From Candidatus Opimibacter iunctus (GTDB lineage: Bacteria; Bacteroidota; Bacteroidia; Chitinophagales; Saprospiraceae), in the NCBI GenBank assembly GCA_016716665.1, contig JADJVH010000008.1:184597-248596 (forward strand): a DNA stretch of 64,000 nucleotides, given 5' to 3'. Positions within the stretch are counted from its first letter, which is position 1. Each line of letters begins with the position of its first letter. Position numbers and translations under genes: made by a program. Shown piece after piece: positions 48,913-57,824 of the stretch. The notes below the pieces were generated by a model. It did no database searches. It was not told the origin of the DNA and worked only from the letters and a program-made list of their open reading frames with translations.

Positions 48913-49028
48913 GTTTAGAAAGTTTAGCGCTTACCATCTCCGTTGGTGCTGTTTAGAAAGTTTAGTTGTTGCCTTTACTAAGCTTTCTAAACTTAAGCCC
49001 GTACGGGCTTTAACTCAACTTTCTAAAC
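48913..49028. repeat. Twin inverted repeats around a 16-bp palindrome
   Basis: GTTTAGAAAGTTTAG occurs at 48913-48927 and 48951-48965; the inverted form CTTTCTAAAC occurs at 48983-48992 and 49019-49028; between the inverted copies lies the perfect palindrome AAGCCCGTACGGGCTT (48995-49010). Two direct and two inverted copies allow alternative hairpins. It occupies the middle of the 288-bp gap 48826-49113; no T-tract follows. Confidence 0.85.
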
Positions 49029-49113
49029 ACTGTTTCCACTACTACAATCTGACTCCCTGGATTATGCTATTTTTAGGCACCACAATTTTTCACGCCTTAC
49101 AGCCCAAGTACGC

Positions 49114-50970
49114 ATGAACCTCTGCAAATATCTTCCTGGTTTATTGGTCATCTCCTACTTGTCCTTCTCGATAGACGGGCTCAGCCAGGTCTCTCAGGTC
49201 ATGCGAAATTTTGCAGCTGCAGAGACGGATGTCCATTACCAGGACATGCGTGTTGAAATCGATCCTGCCATCAACAAGGTAGCAGGCGTGATTACCTATT
49301 ACTATACCAGCCGAGTAGATCAGCTCAACCGGTTTGTGGTGGATTACCAGGATGATCTGCCTATTCTTTTTGTACGCAGAGGCAGCTCCGATCTTTCATT
49401 TTCACGAAGCGATAATCTCATCACCATTGACCTTGGTAAAAGCCTGATGATTGGTGAACAAGACACCATCAAGATTTCGTATGAATCTGAAGGAACACTT
49501 CGACAAGAACTGCACAGTGGAGTCCCTGTGATCAGCACCGACCTGGAACTCGATAAGCTCTGGTATCCCGGCAAGAGGGACCTGACCGATAAAATTGACT
49601 CTGTGGATGTGTATGTCACCACGCCCCCAGATCAGTACGTCGCCGGAAATGGAACGTTGCAAGGCATTGAAGAAGCGGGTGGAAAATGGATTCACCACTG
49701 GCAACATCGCCATCCGATTGCAACTACCTATCTGTTGGAATTGGCGATTACCAATTATACCATCGTAGAAGACTCGGTGTTACTCCGTGATGGGACCATG
49801 CTGCCGATATACCATTACTTATATCCCGAGAGTGTTGCCGCACTATCCACTGAGCTTGCCGCGACCCCTGATATCCTGCAGTTTTTTGAAAACCACTTTG
49901 GCGCGTATCCATTTGCGGATGAAAAATATGGCCATGCGCAGTATACCGCGGGTGGTGCACTTGAAGTGCAGACGATACCCTTTATGGGATTTTTCAACTT
50001 TGATGTGATCGCACATGAAATGGCGCACCAGTGGGTGGGCAACAATGTCACCTTTGGATCGTGGTCAGATATCTGGCTGAGTGAAGGCATGGCGGAATAC
50101 CTGTCGGGGCTGGCCATCGAGGCATTAAGACCGACGGAATGGAATGGTGTAAAAACCTCAAAGATCAATTCGATCACAAGCGAGCCGGGAGGGTCAGTCT
50201 ATGTCACAGATACTACTGACCTTTCGGTGATTTTCGATGGAAGGCTGACGTATAATAAAGGCTTTTATCTCGCGCATATGTTGCGATGGATGGTAGGGGA
50301 CAGCGCTTTTTTTGAGGCATGCCGCAATTACCTTCAGGATCATGATGCCACATTTGCCCGCACGAGTGATTTTCAGGAACATCTTGAAGCTGTATCCGGA
50401 ATATCACTGGATGGGTTCTTAGCGGATTGGTTCTACGGACAAGGATATCCTTCCTATACCGTGACCTGGACACAGCAACAGGATTCTGTGATCCTATGGA
50501 TCGATCAAATGCAGTCTGATCCATCGGTCGATTACTTTGAGATGCCGGTGCCCATCGTGGCATATCGTTTTGGAATCGTAGCCGATACTGTATTTCAACA
50601 TAGCTACGATCATCAGCGGTTTGCGATGTATGTTGGCACGAACCAGATCAGCCAACTTCTCTTTGACCAGGAAAAATGGATACTCTCCAAGGGTAACAAA
50701 GTCATCAAATTGACTACCGCAGTTCCAACCGTGGCTACAGACTCAGTATATATCTATCCCAATCCTGCATCTGATTATATCGAACTATCCGGAAGTGGGC
50801 CGATAGATGAAATCGAATTTATACATGCTTCTGGTCTACGGATCTCGCGTGAAGTAATGGACCGCCGAGTATCACTTGAAGGTCTGCCTTCAGGATATTA
50901 TGAGGTGGTGATGCGTGATCGGGAGAAGGGGACCGTGGGCAGGCAATCACTGATTGTGCAGCAGAAATAA
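49114..50970 (+). CDS. M1-family metallopeptidase with T9SS sorting domain
   Basis: 618 aa. Signal peptide (LLVISYLSFSIDGLSQ). HEMAH at residues 301-305 and Glu324 in LSEGMAEYLS give the HExxH-X18-E zinc site; GGALEVQTIPF replaces the usual GAMEN motif. Compact M1 form without the long helical tail. The C-terminus (SVYIYPNPASDYIELSGSG ... LIVQQK) is a T9SS sorting domain, so it is secreted or surface bound. A box TATTTTTA (near TAnnTTTG) at about 49067 may be its promoter. Confidence 0.92.
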   Translation: MNLCKYLPGLLVISYLSFSIDGLSQVSQVMRNFAAAETDVHYQDMRVEIDPAINKVAGVITYYYTSRVDQLNRFVVDYQDDLPILFVRRGSSDLSFSRSDNLITIDLGKSLMIGEQDTIKISYESEGTLRQELHSGVPVISTDLELDKLWYPGKRDLTDKIDSVDVYVTTPPDQYVAGNGTLQGIEEAGGKWIHHWQHRHPIATTYLLELAITNYTIVEDSVLLRDGTMLPIYHYLYPESVAALSTELAATPDILQFFENHFGAYPFADEKYGHAQYTAGGALEVQTIPFMGFFNFDVIAHEMAHQWVGNNVTFGSWSDIWLSEGMAEYLSGLAIEALRPTEWNGVKTSKINSITSEPGGSVYVTDTTDLSVIFDGRLTYNKGFYLAHMLRWMVGDSAFFEACRNYLQDHDATFARTSDFQEHLEAVSGISLDGFLADWFYGQGYPSYTVTWTQQQDSVILWIDQMQSDPSVDYFEMPVPIVAYRFGIVADTVFQHSYDHQRFAMYVGTNQISQLLFDQEKWILSKGNKVIKLTTAVPTVATDSVYIYPNPASDYIELSGSGPIDEIEFIHASGLRISREVMDRRVSLEGLPSGYYEVVMRDREKGTVGRQSLIVQQK

Positions 50971-51110
50971 CTGTCGGGAGGTTAAGATGGGTTGATAGGT
51001 TGATGAGTTGATGGGTTGATAGAGTTTGCTTAGCGCCCATTGCCCCTTGCTTACTGGGGACTGCCAACTGAAGACTGCCAACTGCCTCCTTTCTGCTTCG
51101 GTGAAATGCC

Positions 51111-51118
51111 TATCTTTG
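51111..51118 (+). promoter_or_regulatory. -7 box of the UDP-sugar dehydrogenase gene
   Basis: TATCTTTG, a perfect TAnnTTTG box, ends only 7 bp before the ATG at 51126. Transcription would begin at or next to the start codon, so a leaderless or nearly leaderless mRNA is predicted. Confidence 0.7.
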
Positions 51119-51125
51119 TCCCCCT

Positions 51126-52442
51126 ATGAAAATAGCAGTCGTCGGAACCGGGTACGTTGGATTAGTGACAGGCACCTGTTTTGCAGAAACAGGCAATGAT
51201 GTCACCTGTATTGATAACAATGCTGATAAAGTAGCCAGCCTCCAGGCGGGGAAGATCACCATATTCGAACCCGGTCTTGAAGTGCTTTTTGACCGCAGCC
51301 GTGAGCAGGACAGGCTTCATTTTACGACCTCTCTGGAAGAAGGCATCAGGGATGCGCAGATCATCTTCCTGGCTTTGCCTACCCCTCCCGGATCTGATGG
51401 ATCAGCAGACCTCTCCTATATCCTCGGTGTAGCAGAAGATTTGTCCAAAATCATCAAGTCGTATAAAGTCATCGTAGATAAGAGCACCGTGCCGGTCGGT
51501 ACAGCCGAAAAAGTACGCGAGATCATGTTGCAAAACCTTGCACCCGAACTCTTTGATGTGGTATCCAATCCTGAGTTTCTTCGCGAGGGCGTAGCAGTCG
51601 AAGATTTTATGAAACCGGATAGGGTGGTGATCGGCGTATCCTCGCCACGCGCGCAACAGGTGATGGAACGCCTGTACAAGCCATTTGTACGCCAGGGCAA
51701 TCCTATCCTCTTTATGGATGAGCGCTCTGCAGAAATGACCAAGTATGCAGCCAATGCCTACCTCGCCACAAGGATATCGTTTATGAATGAGATCGCTAAT
51801 CTCTGCGAGCGCACCGGAGCCAATGTAGATCATGTACGTAAAGGCATCGGAAGTGATACACGCATAGGCAAGCGGTTTTTATTTCCCGGCGTTGGATATG
51901 GAGGCAGTTGTTTTCCAAAAGATGTGCAAGCCCTGCACCTGACCTCGCGGCAGCATCACTATGAATTTAAAATCCTGGATGCTGTCATGGATGTCAACAA
52001 GAGGCAGAAACACATCCTTGCTGAAAAGATCCTGGCTCATTTCCATGGTGACCTGAAAGGAAGGCGTATCGCTATATGGGGATTGGCCTTCAAGCCCAAT
52101 ACCGATGATGTGCGTGAAGCACCTGCGATCGATATCATCACTGACCTCCTCAATGAAGGTGCTGAAGTGTGTGCTACTGATCCGGAAGCCATTCCTAACT
52201 TCAGGCAAAACTTCAGGGCTGATGTGTCCTACAATGAAGACATGTATGATGTGCTCAACGGCGCGGATGCCCTGGCGATCGTCACCGAGTGGAATGAATT
52301 CAGGACCCCTGACTTCCATCAGATCAAATCCAAAATGAAGACTCCGGTCATCTTTGACGGACGTAATATCTACGACCTGGAGGACATCCCGGCCGAATTT
52401 TTCTATTCCAGTATCGGAAGGGAAATCATCTATCCAAAATAA
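51126..52442 (+). CDS. UDP-glucose/UDP-hexose 6-dehydrogenase
   Basis: 438 aa. N-terminal Rossmann motif MKIAVVGTGYVGLVTGTCFAETG, catalytic Cys262 in VGYGGSCFPKDVQAL, and C-terminal UDP-binding domain (IAIWGLAFKPNTDDVREAPAIDII). Converts a UDP-hexose to the UDP-uronic acid with two NAD+ in the cytoplasm. UDP-glucose is the likeliest substrate by sequence style, but the aminotransferase 6 bp downstream leaves room for a UDP-GlcNAc-type route. Intact, first gene of a sugar-nucleotide operon. Confidence 0.95.
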   Translation: MKIAVVGTGYVGLVTGTCFAETGNDVTCIDNNADKVASLQAGKITIFEPGLEVLFDRSREQDRLHFTTSLEEGIRDAQIIFLALPTPPGSDGSADLSYILGVAEDLSKIIKSYKVIVDKSTVPVGTAEKVREIMLQNLAPELFDVVSNPEFLREGVAVEDFMKPDRVVIGVSSPRAQQVMERLYKPFVRQGNPILFMDERSAEMTKYAANAYLATRISFMNEIANLCERTGANVDHVRKGIGSDTRIGKRFLFPGVGYGGSCFPKDVQALHLTSRQHHYEFKILDAVMDVNKRQKHILAEKILAHFHGDLKGRRIAIWGLAFKPNTDDVREAPAIDIITDLLNEGAEVCATDPEAIPNFRQNFRADVSYNEDMYDVLNGADALAIVTEWNEFRTPDFHQIKSKMKTPVIFDGRNIYDLEDIPAEFFYSSIGREIIYPK

Positions 52443-52448
52443 TACCCT

Positions 52449-53579
52449 ATGAAACCCATCCAGATGGTCGACCTCCAGAGCCAGTACAAGCAATTGAAGA
52501 CTGAGCTTGATGCGCGTGTGATCCGGTGCATTGAAAGCGGTGCATTCATCCAGGGACCGGAAGTCAAGTCATTCGAAGCGGACCTCAGCACCTACCTCGA
52601 CGGAGCCCATGTGATCGCTTGTGCCAATGGCACGGACGCACTGCAGATCGCATTGATGGCCCTCAACCTCGAACACGGGGATGAAGTGATCGTTCCTTCC
52701 TTTACGTTTGTCGCCAGCGTGGAAGTGATTGCACTGCTGGGCTTGAAACCTATCGTTGTGGATGTAGATCCGCGGACCTTCCTGATGAAAACGGAAGATA
52801 TCGAAGCTTCCCTCTCCCCACGTACGAAGGCGATCATTCCTGTCCATCTGTTTGGCCAGTGTGTCAACATGAAGGTACTCATGGGGATTGCTAAAAGCCG
52901 GGACCTGTACGTGATCGAAGACAATGCACAATCCATCGGGGCACGATGCAATATCACAGATGACACAAAACAAATGTCTGGGACCATAGGGCATATCGGG
53001 TGTACCTCGTTCTATCCTTCAAAAAATCTCGGTTGCTACGGCGATGGGGGTGCCATGTTTTCAAGAGATGAGCATCTCGCCAATAAAATCAAAATGCTGG
53101 CCAATCATGGTATGGAGAGAAGATACTACCATGATGAAATCGGTGTCAACAGCCGACTTGATTCTGTTCAGGCTGCTATCCTCAATGTCAAGCTGCCCCA
53201 CCTCGACCAGTGGAACCAGAAGCGCCGCAATGCTGCTGATCAGTATGATCAGCAATTAGCTAAGATTGCAAATGTCCTTGTGCCTGCACGCGTACCCTGG
53301 TCAGAACACGTCTTTCATCAGTATACAATCCGCGTCACGGACGGCCGAAGAGATGAATTGCAAAAGTATCTCGCTGAGCAGAAAATCCCATCGATGATAT
53401 ACTATCCGGTCCCGATGCACGAGCAAGCTGCTTTCAGCAAGCTGGTGCGCCGTCGTGTTCCATTGGTCCAGACCGAGAAGATCAGTAAGGAAGTGCTTTC
53501 CCTTCCGATGCATCCGGACCTGACAGAGGATCAGATCAGTTATATCTGTGAGCATGTAGGGAAGTTTTTTACAGCCTAG
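52449..53579 (+). CDS. DegT/DnrJ/EryC1/StrS-family sugar aminotransferase
   Basis: 376 aa. PLP-dependent fold type I: GTDALQIALMAL (phosphate loop), VIEDNAQSIGA (Asp of the PLP N1 contact), and the Schiff-base Lys192 in SFYPSKNLGCYGDGG. The form is close to WbpE-type enzymes that transaminate UDP-3-keto sugars for surface polysaccharide. It starts 6 bp after the dehydrogenase stop, so the two act in one path making an amino-uronic or amino sugar nucleotide. Confidence 0.93.
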   Translation: MKPIQMVDLQSQYKQLKTELDARVIRCIESGAFIQGPEVKSFEADLSTYLDGAHVIACANGTDALQIALMALNLEHGDEVIVPSFTFVASVEVIALLGLKPIVVDVDPRTFLMKTEDIEASLSPRTKAIIPVHLFGQCVNMKVLMGIAKSRDLYVIEDNAQSIGARCNITDDTKQMSGTIGHIGCTSFYPSKNLGCYGDGGAMFSRDEHLANKIKMLANHGMERRYYHDEIGVNSRLDSVQAAILNVKLPHLDQWNQKRRNAADQYDQQLAKIANVLVPARVPWSEHVFHQYTIRVTDGRRDELQKYLAEQKIPSMIYYPVPMHEQAAFSKLVRRRVPLVQTEKISKEVLSLPMHPDLTEDQISYICEHVGKFFTA

Positions 53580-53977
53580 CGCCTTTTAACCCCTAGGCCC
53601 CTAAAGGCTACCGTTTATACACATCTAAATAGGGAGGTGGTTTCCTCTGCAAACCAATGAAGGATACCCAATTATAATCGGCCATCGGCCGTTGGATGGA
53701 GTTCTCTCCGCCAACCAATGAATACCCAAAGGAATCCTCAATTGGAATCATACAGCTGGCGGAGGTGCTTCGACCTGCTAAACTCCTCCTTGTGCTACAG
53801 CTCAGCAACCACTCCATCCAGCGGCGTTTGTTATTTCCTTCGGAAATGTAAAAGCATGCCAAAACCCATTTGTTTATAAACGGTACAGCATATTTTTAAT
53901 GAGGCCTGCGGCCTCATTAACTACTGAAAAAGCGATAAAAATCAGGACACCAGGTTAGTGTTTATCTTTACTCTGTA
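53580..53977. other. 398-bp intergenic stretch carrying a GGTTGCTGAGC element
   Basis: Contains an inverted copy of the 45-bp element at 53766-53810 (see 30352 and 44888), a duplicated CCAACCAATGAA.ACCCAA motif (about 53650 and 53714), a palindrome AATGAGGCC/GGCCTCATT near 53897-53920, and at 53963-53970 the box TATCTTTA, one mismatch from TAnnTTTG, 7 bp before the next ATG. No credible gene. Confidence 0.65.
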
Positions 53978-55309
53978 ATGATAACCGTCTACATACCCAA
54001 TAACTTCATACCGGAACGCACATACGCGGTCAGGACGCTCCTGACGCATTATTGCGGTGTGCCGCTGGAGATTATCGTAAAGGAGGGAGCCACGGCGTAT
54101 GAGCTGAGATGGGAAAACAAATCGATCATCATTGAAGATCATTTCTTTGGGAGTATTCCTGAAGGCAAGTCATATATCGATCAGGCTCATCTCCCAAAGA
54201 AAATTGTAGAAACTACAGCGATTGGTTTTGAGGGCATACTGATGCTATATGGAACAGAGCATCTTGAAATCTCACGAGATAGCATCCGGTGTGATGTGGA
54301 TCTCTTTGCCGGAGCATTCTTTATGCTGACACGATGGGAAGAAGCATTGGAAACTAAATTGGATTTACACAATCGCTTTCCTGCTTCAACAGCATTGGTT
54401 GTCAAAAATGGATTTATCCTGCGGCCCATCGTGGATGAATATTCCTTTCTTCTTCGGAATTGGTTAATAGCCTTTGGGTGCCCGGTATCGGAAATCACAT
54501 CGACCTATTCGATCATTCCTACATGCGATGTAGACATACCTTTTTACTGGCGCAGCAAACCAGTATGGAAAGCACTTGGAGGCCGGCTACTCAAGCATTG
54601 GAATCTGATCGAGTCTGCAAAGGACCTCTCGGCATATAAGGCTGTCCAATCAGGAAAAGAAAAAGATCCGTATGATACCTTCGATTACCTGATGACCCTC
54701 GCAGAAAAAAACGGTAAGAGATTTCAGTTCAATTTCATTGGTGGCGGGAAGACAAAATTTGAGGGATATTATAAAATCGATGATCCGCAGATCAAAGCCC
54801 TCATGGCGGAAATGAAATCACGGGGACATGGCATTGGCTTGCATCCAAGTTACGATGCCTACAATGATGCATCCCTGATGAAAGAAGAAAAACAGGCATT
54901 GGAAATAAGCGCAGGTGTTTCGATCAACAAATCACGCCAGCATTATCTGCGTTTTGCATTGCCGAAGACATGGCGTCATCTGGCAGCAGCAGGCATTACA
55001 GAAGATAGTACGCTAGGTTATGCCGCAGAGCCCGGCTTCCGTTGCGGTACGTGCAAACCATTTCCAGTCTTTGATATCTATCAGCGTGAGCAAATGCAGC
55101 TGATCGAAAGGCCATTGCTGATCATGGATGTATCCTTCCGGATGTACAAGAACCTATCCATTGAGGAAAGCATCGCCTTGTGTGAAAAAATAAAAGCCCA
55201 GGTCAGGAAACACAATGGAGAATTAATGATCCTGTGGCATAACTCCAATTTGAGTGAGATGGATGGATGGACAGGATGGAAGGAAGTATTGGAGATGCTA
55301 TACAAATAA
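53978..55309 (+). CDS. Polysaccharide deacetylase-family protein (NodB-like, long N-terminal domain)
   Basis: 443 aa. N-terminal domain of about 170 aa (VYIPNNFIPERTYAVRTLLTHYCGVPLEII) as found in a Bacteroidota subgroup of deacetylase-like proteins, then a NodB-type part: IIPTCDVDIPF (metal Asp), MKSRGHGIGLHPSYDAY (HxxxHxS-like pattern) and GELMILWHNSNLSEMDGW near the end. No signal peptide, suggesting cytoplasmic or membrane-peripheral action in surface polysaccharide making, consistent with the sugar-nucleotide genes upstream. Catalytic activity is inferred only from the partial motifs. Confidence 0.82.
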   Translation: MITVYIPNNFIPERTYAVRTLLTHYCGVPLEIIVKEGATAYELRWENKSIIIEDHFFGSIPEGKSYIDQAHLPKKIVETTAIGFEGILMLYGTEHLEISRDSIRCDVDLFAGAFFMLTRWEEALETKLDLHNRFPASTALVVKNGFILRPIVDEYSFLLRNWLIAFGCPVSEITSTYSIIPTCDVDIPFYWRSKPVWKALGGRLLKHWNLIESAKDLSAYKAVQSGKEKDPYDTFDYLMTLAEKNGKRFQFNFIGGGKTKFEGYYKIDDPQIKALMAEMKSRGHGIGLHPSYDAYNDASLMKEEKQALEISAGVSINKSRQHYLRFALPKTWRHLAAAGITEDSTLGYAAEPGFRCGTCKPFPVFDIYQREQMQLIERPLLIMDVSFRMYKNLSIEESIALCEKIKAQVRKHNGELMILWHNSNLSEMDGWTGWKEVLEMLYK

Positions 55310-55310
55310 A

Positions 55311-55342
55311 GATGGCTGCCCGAAGACAGCCATCCCGTTTTT
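55311..55342 (+). terminator. Terminator after the deacetylase-like gene
   Basis: GATGGCTG (55311-55318), loop, CAGCCATC (55327-55334), then CCGTTTTT. Begins directly after the stop codon. Confidence 0.85.
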
Positions 55343-55424
55343 CCGAAAGCACTGAACTTTTCTCCCGAGGAAAAGTCTGGAAGCCTTTGCCCCCAAAGCA
55401 ATACGGTGTTATGTTATTCTTATA

Positions 55425-57740
55425 CTATTGAATGATTACTTTCCTTGAAATCAATTGCTGGCCTGAACGCACCTGCAACAGGTATACCCCGGATGGAGTG
55501 CCATTGAGATCAACCTCCGCCTGCGGCACGGGGTCACTCATCTTTACACTATGCATCACCTTGCCCGTCATATCCCTAAGCGTAAAAGCTTCCATCAGAT
55601 GATTTTCTGCCAATTGAATTTTGAGGTTGCCGGCGGTTGGATTTGGATATACCATCATCAATGATGCATCACCTTGCACATCCTTTACGCTGGTCGCATC
55701 ACCGAAGTAGACTGAGGCCTGGATGCTTGACTTAACATCAGGATCACAAAGGGAATAGAGAAAGATCTCCATGTCCGGATACGAAAGTTCAGGAGAGCCC
55801 TCCTGCTGGGTAACATAGATAATGAGATCCTCTACACAATCATGCGCCGCGATATTAAATTCCTGGCCAAGGTCGTTGCCATTGAGTTCAAAGCCTGCTG
55901 CCTTTACTATAGCTCCATTGAGGTTGGTTTGTGCATTGAGCTTTAGGAAATACTGGCGTTCTTCATTGGATTCATTACACAAGTCCAGTTTAAATGTGGC
56001 TACACCGCCATCCGGAGTGCCTGCAGAATAGATGTCCGTATCTGTTGTATTGGCAATGGTCAGTATCGGCTGATCCCTGCGGTATCCTCCTTCGTACGGG
56101 CAGCTGGTCTTTGAACCCGGGTTGAGCCTGAATACTGGTGTACCATACATCGGGTCACGCACGATGTTGACACTAAATATGTCACCGGCATCATCGTCGG
56201 TCAAGGTATAATCAATCAACTGTGTGGATTCTCCCATCTGGCCTTCGGTAGCGCCAAAACGCTCATTGGTCTTGTACTCATACCCAAGCCCAAAACCTGA
56301 GCCTGCAAAGTTGAGTACTACATCCAACCCAACTGTACCTTCAACGTAGTGCTCTGTAGTAATAGAAGATGTATTGACAATATCAATCGAGGAAGAATGT
56401 GTCTGTGTATTCCCGGCACTATAGGTTACCAGGTCAAGGGTGTCATTACCCGGATTGTTGATATTATCTGCGTTGAGTTGTAATATCTGCTCCCACACAT
56501 CGATTTGGTTTTGAGATTGGTTCCTGGTCTTGTCCGTTTGTGTAGTATCGTCCCTGAATAATTTCAATGTTTCAATTTCAGATAATATGGCATCCCTGGT
56601 GTACACAAACTTTCGGTCTGATCCAGGCACTGGTGCATAGATCAGCCGCCTGTCCATATAGGCTCCGCCACAATCCCGGACATCGATGATTTCATACACA
56701 CCATAATATAATTCCCTTCCAAAGCCAATAAATACATCTCCACTGCCTTCTGCACCCGGAAGATCAGAGGTTGAAAAGCCAACCCCTGTGCTCACACATA
56801 CCTGGTCGGTAGTGGTCTTTATGCCCACGTCACCCACATTTCCACTCCCTTTAAACTCCACGTAGAATTCATAGTCAATACTGGAGATCAGACCGATCGA
56901 ACCTTTTACGCCAAGTTTGGCAGAGCCATGAAAACTATTGGATTCATCGCGGGAATATTGTGTCTCACGGGTACGGCAGGTCGTCTTGTTATCCTGAAAT
57001 GACGCGCTGCTTACATCTCCCGGAGGATCATGGACGATCAGGTATGGGATCTGGGGATCGGTAGTCGTACCGAGGATAGGGGTCTCTTCGTTAGGATTGA
57101 CCGGGCCCACGACATATACGGGAATCATTATATTGTGCACTACGTACTGATCAGGATTTCCATCTATTTCTTCTCTGACTTGAATGACAATTGCGCCTTT
57201 CAACGAGCCTCTCGCGAAGTGAATGGTCACTGCATAGAAGTGATCATTAAAATTATTAGACGTATTGATCGCCCAGGATTGATTAGGGTCAAAACTTGCT
57301 CCGCCGTCCGTTGTATTATAGACCGGAGATACTCCTCCTTGAGGAGGATTCACAGACCAGCCAATATTATCACTGATGCCGAAGGTGACGTTATAGCTTT
57401 GACCAGCAGTTGCCTTAAGAAACCTTGTTGAATCTGTGGCATTCACAAAAGCAGTAACTGCGTTTTGAAGCTCCACGCCAGTACATGGAGTCCCGGCGTT
57501 ATTCCAGCTACAAGTTGTAAAAGCTACTGTATTATTGACACAGGAGGGATTTGGGAGGCCGCCTATGCTGATAGATGAAAAGGTGTAGGGCAACGTTGTA
57601 TAGATAAATCCATCTTGTGCCTTTACTGAACTAGCCCCAAACATGATGCAGAGGAGTACCCAACACAGGGATTGTCCATTGGACAGATTTGTTTTCAACC
57701 AATCGGTGCTGGGATAGAGGTGCATTATAAAAATTTTCAT
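55425..57740 (-). CDS. Large T9SS-exported beta-rich protein of unknown function
   Basis: 771 aa from ATG 57740 (MKIFIMHLYPSTDW); an upstream TTG at 57746 is less likely. Signal peptide ends SSVKAQDG after an unusually long n-region. Residues 25-230 look like an Ig/BACON-type domain (NIGWSVNPPQGGVSPVYNTTDGGASFD). Residues about 270-360 and 470-540 are Gly-rich alternating strands (FHGSAKLGVKGSIGLISSIDYEFYV; VEGTVGLDVVLNFAGSGFGLGYEY) with a Gln/Asn/Asp-rich helix between (TQTDKTRNQSQNQIDVWEQIL). DDDAGDIFSVNIVRDPMYGTPVF and CPYEGGYRRDQP recur in large unassigned secreted proteins of this phylum. A sorting domain ends it (MMVYPNPTAGNLKIQ ... KVIIQ). Function unknown; see findings. Confidence 0.8.
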   Translation of the reverse strand: MKIFIMHLYPSTDWLKTNLSNGQSLCWVLLCIMFGASSVKAQDGFIYTTLPYTFSSISIGGLPNPSCVNNTVAFTTCSWNNAGTPCTGVELQNAVTAFVNATDSTRFLKATAGQSYNVTFGISDNIGWSVNPPQGGVSPVYNTTDGGASFDPNQSWAINTSNNFNDHFYAVTIHFARGSLKGAIVIQVREEIDGNPDQYVVHNIMIPVYVVGPVNPNEETPILGTTTDPQIPYLIVHDPPGDVSSASFQDNKTTCRTRETQYSRDESNSFHGSAKLGVKGSIGLISSIDYEFYVEFKGSGNVGDVGIKTTTDQVCVSTGVGFSTSDLPGAEGSGDVFIGFGRELYYGVYEIIDVRDCGGAYMDRRLIYAPVPGSDRKFVYTRDAILSEIETLKLFRDDTTQTDKTRNQSQNQIDVWEQILQLNADNINNPGNDTLDLVTYSAGNTQTHSSSIDIVNTSSITTEHYVEGTVGLDVVLNFAGSGFGLGYEYKTNERFGATEGQMGESTQLIDYTLTDDDAGDIFSVNIVRDPMYGTPVFRLNPGSKTSCPYEGGYRRDQPILTIANTTDTDIYSAGTPDGGVATFKLDLCNESNEERQYFLKLNAQTNLNGAIVKAAGFELNGNDLGQEFNIAAHDCVEDLIIYVTQQEGSPELSYPDMEIFLYSLCDPDVKSSIQASVYFGDATSVKDVQGDASLMMVYPNPTAGNLKIQLAENHLMEAFTLRDMTGKVMHSVKMSDPVPQAEVDLNGTPSGVYLLQVRSGQQLISRKVIIQ

Positions 57741-57824
57741 AAGCAATGTTTTTCTGTAGATAAAAATGTAATCGTACGTGGAAAGATGCTATGGTATCGG
57801 TTTTATCTCATCAATTGTAGATTG

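Noticed and set aside
53581..53612. GCCTTT/AAAGGC stem after the aminotransferase gene as a terminator
   Set aside because: Long loop and no T-tract; too weak to call.
53608..53862. 84-codon minus-strand frame
   Set aside because: It runs over the dispersed 45-bp hairpin element and duplicated motifs, has no ribosome site or family likeness, and similar frames arise over other copies of the element.
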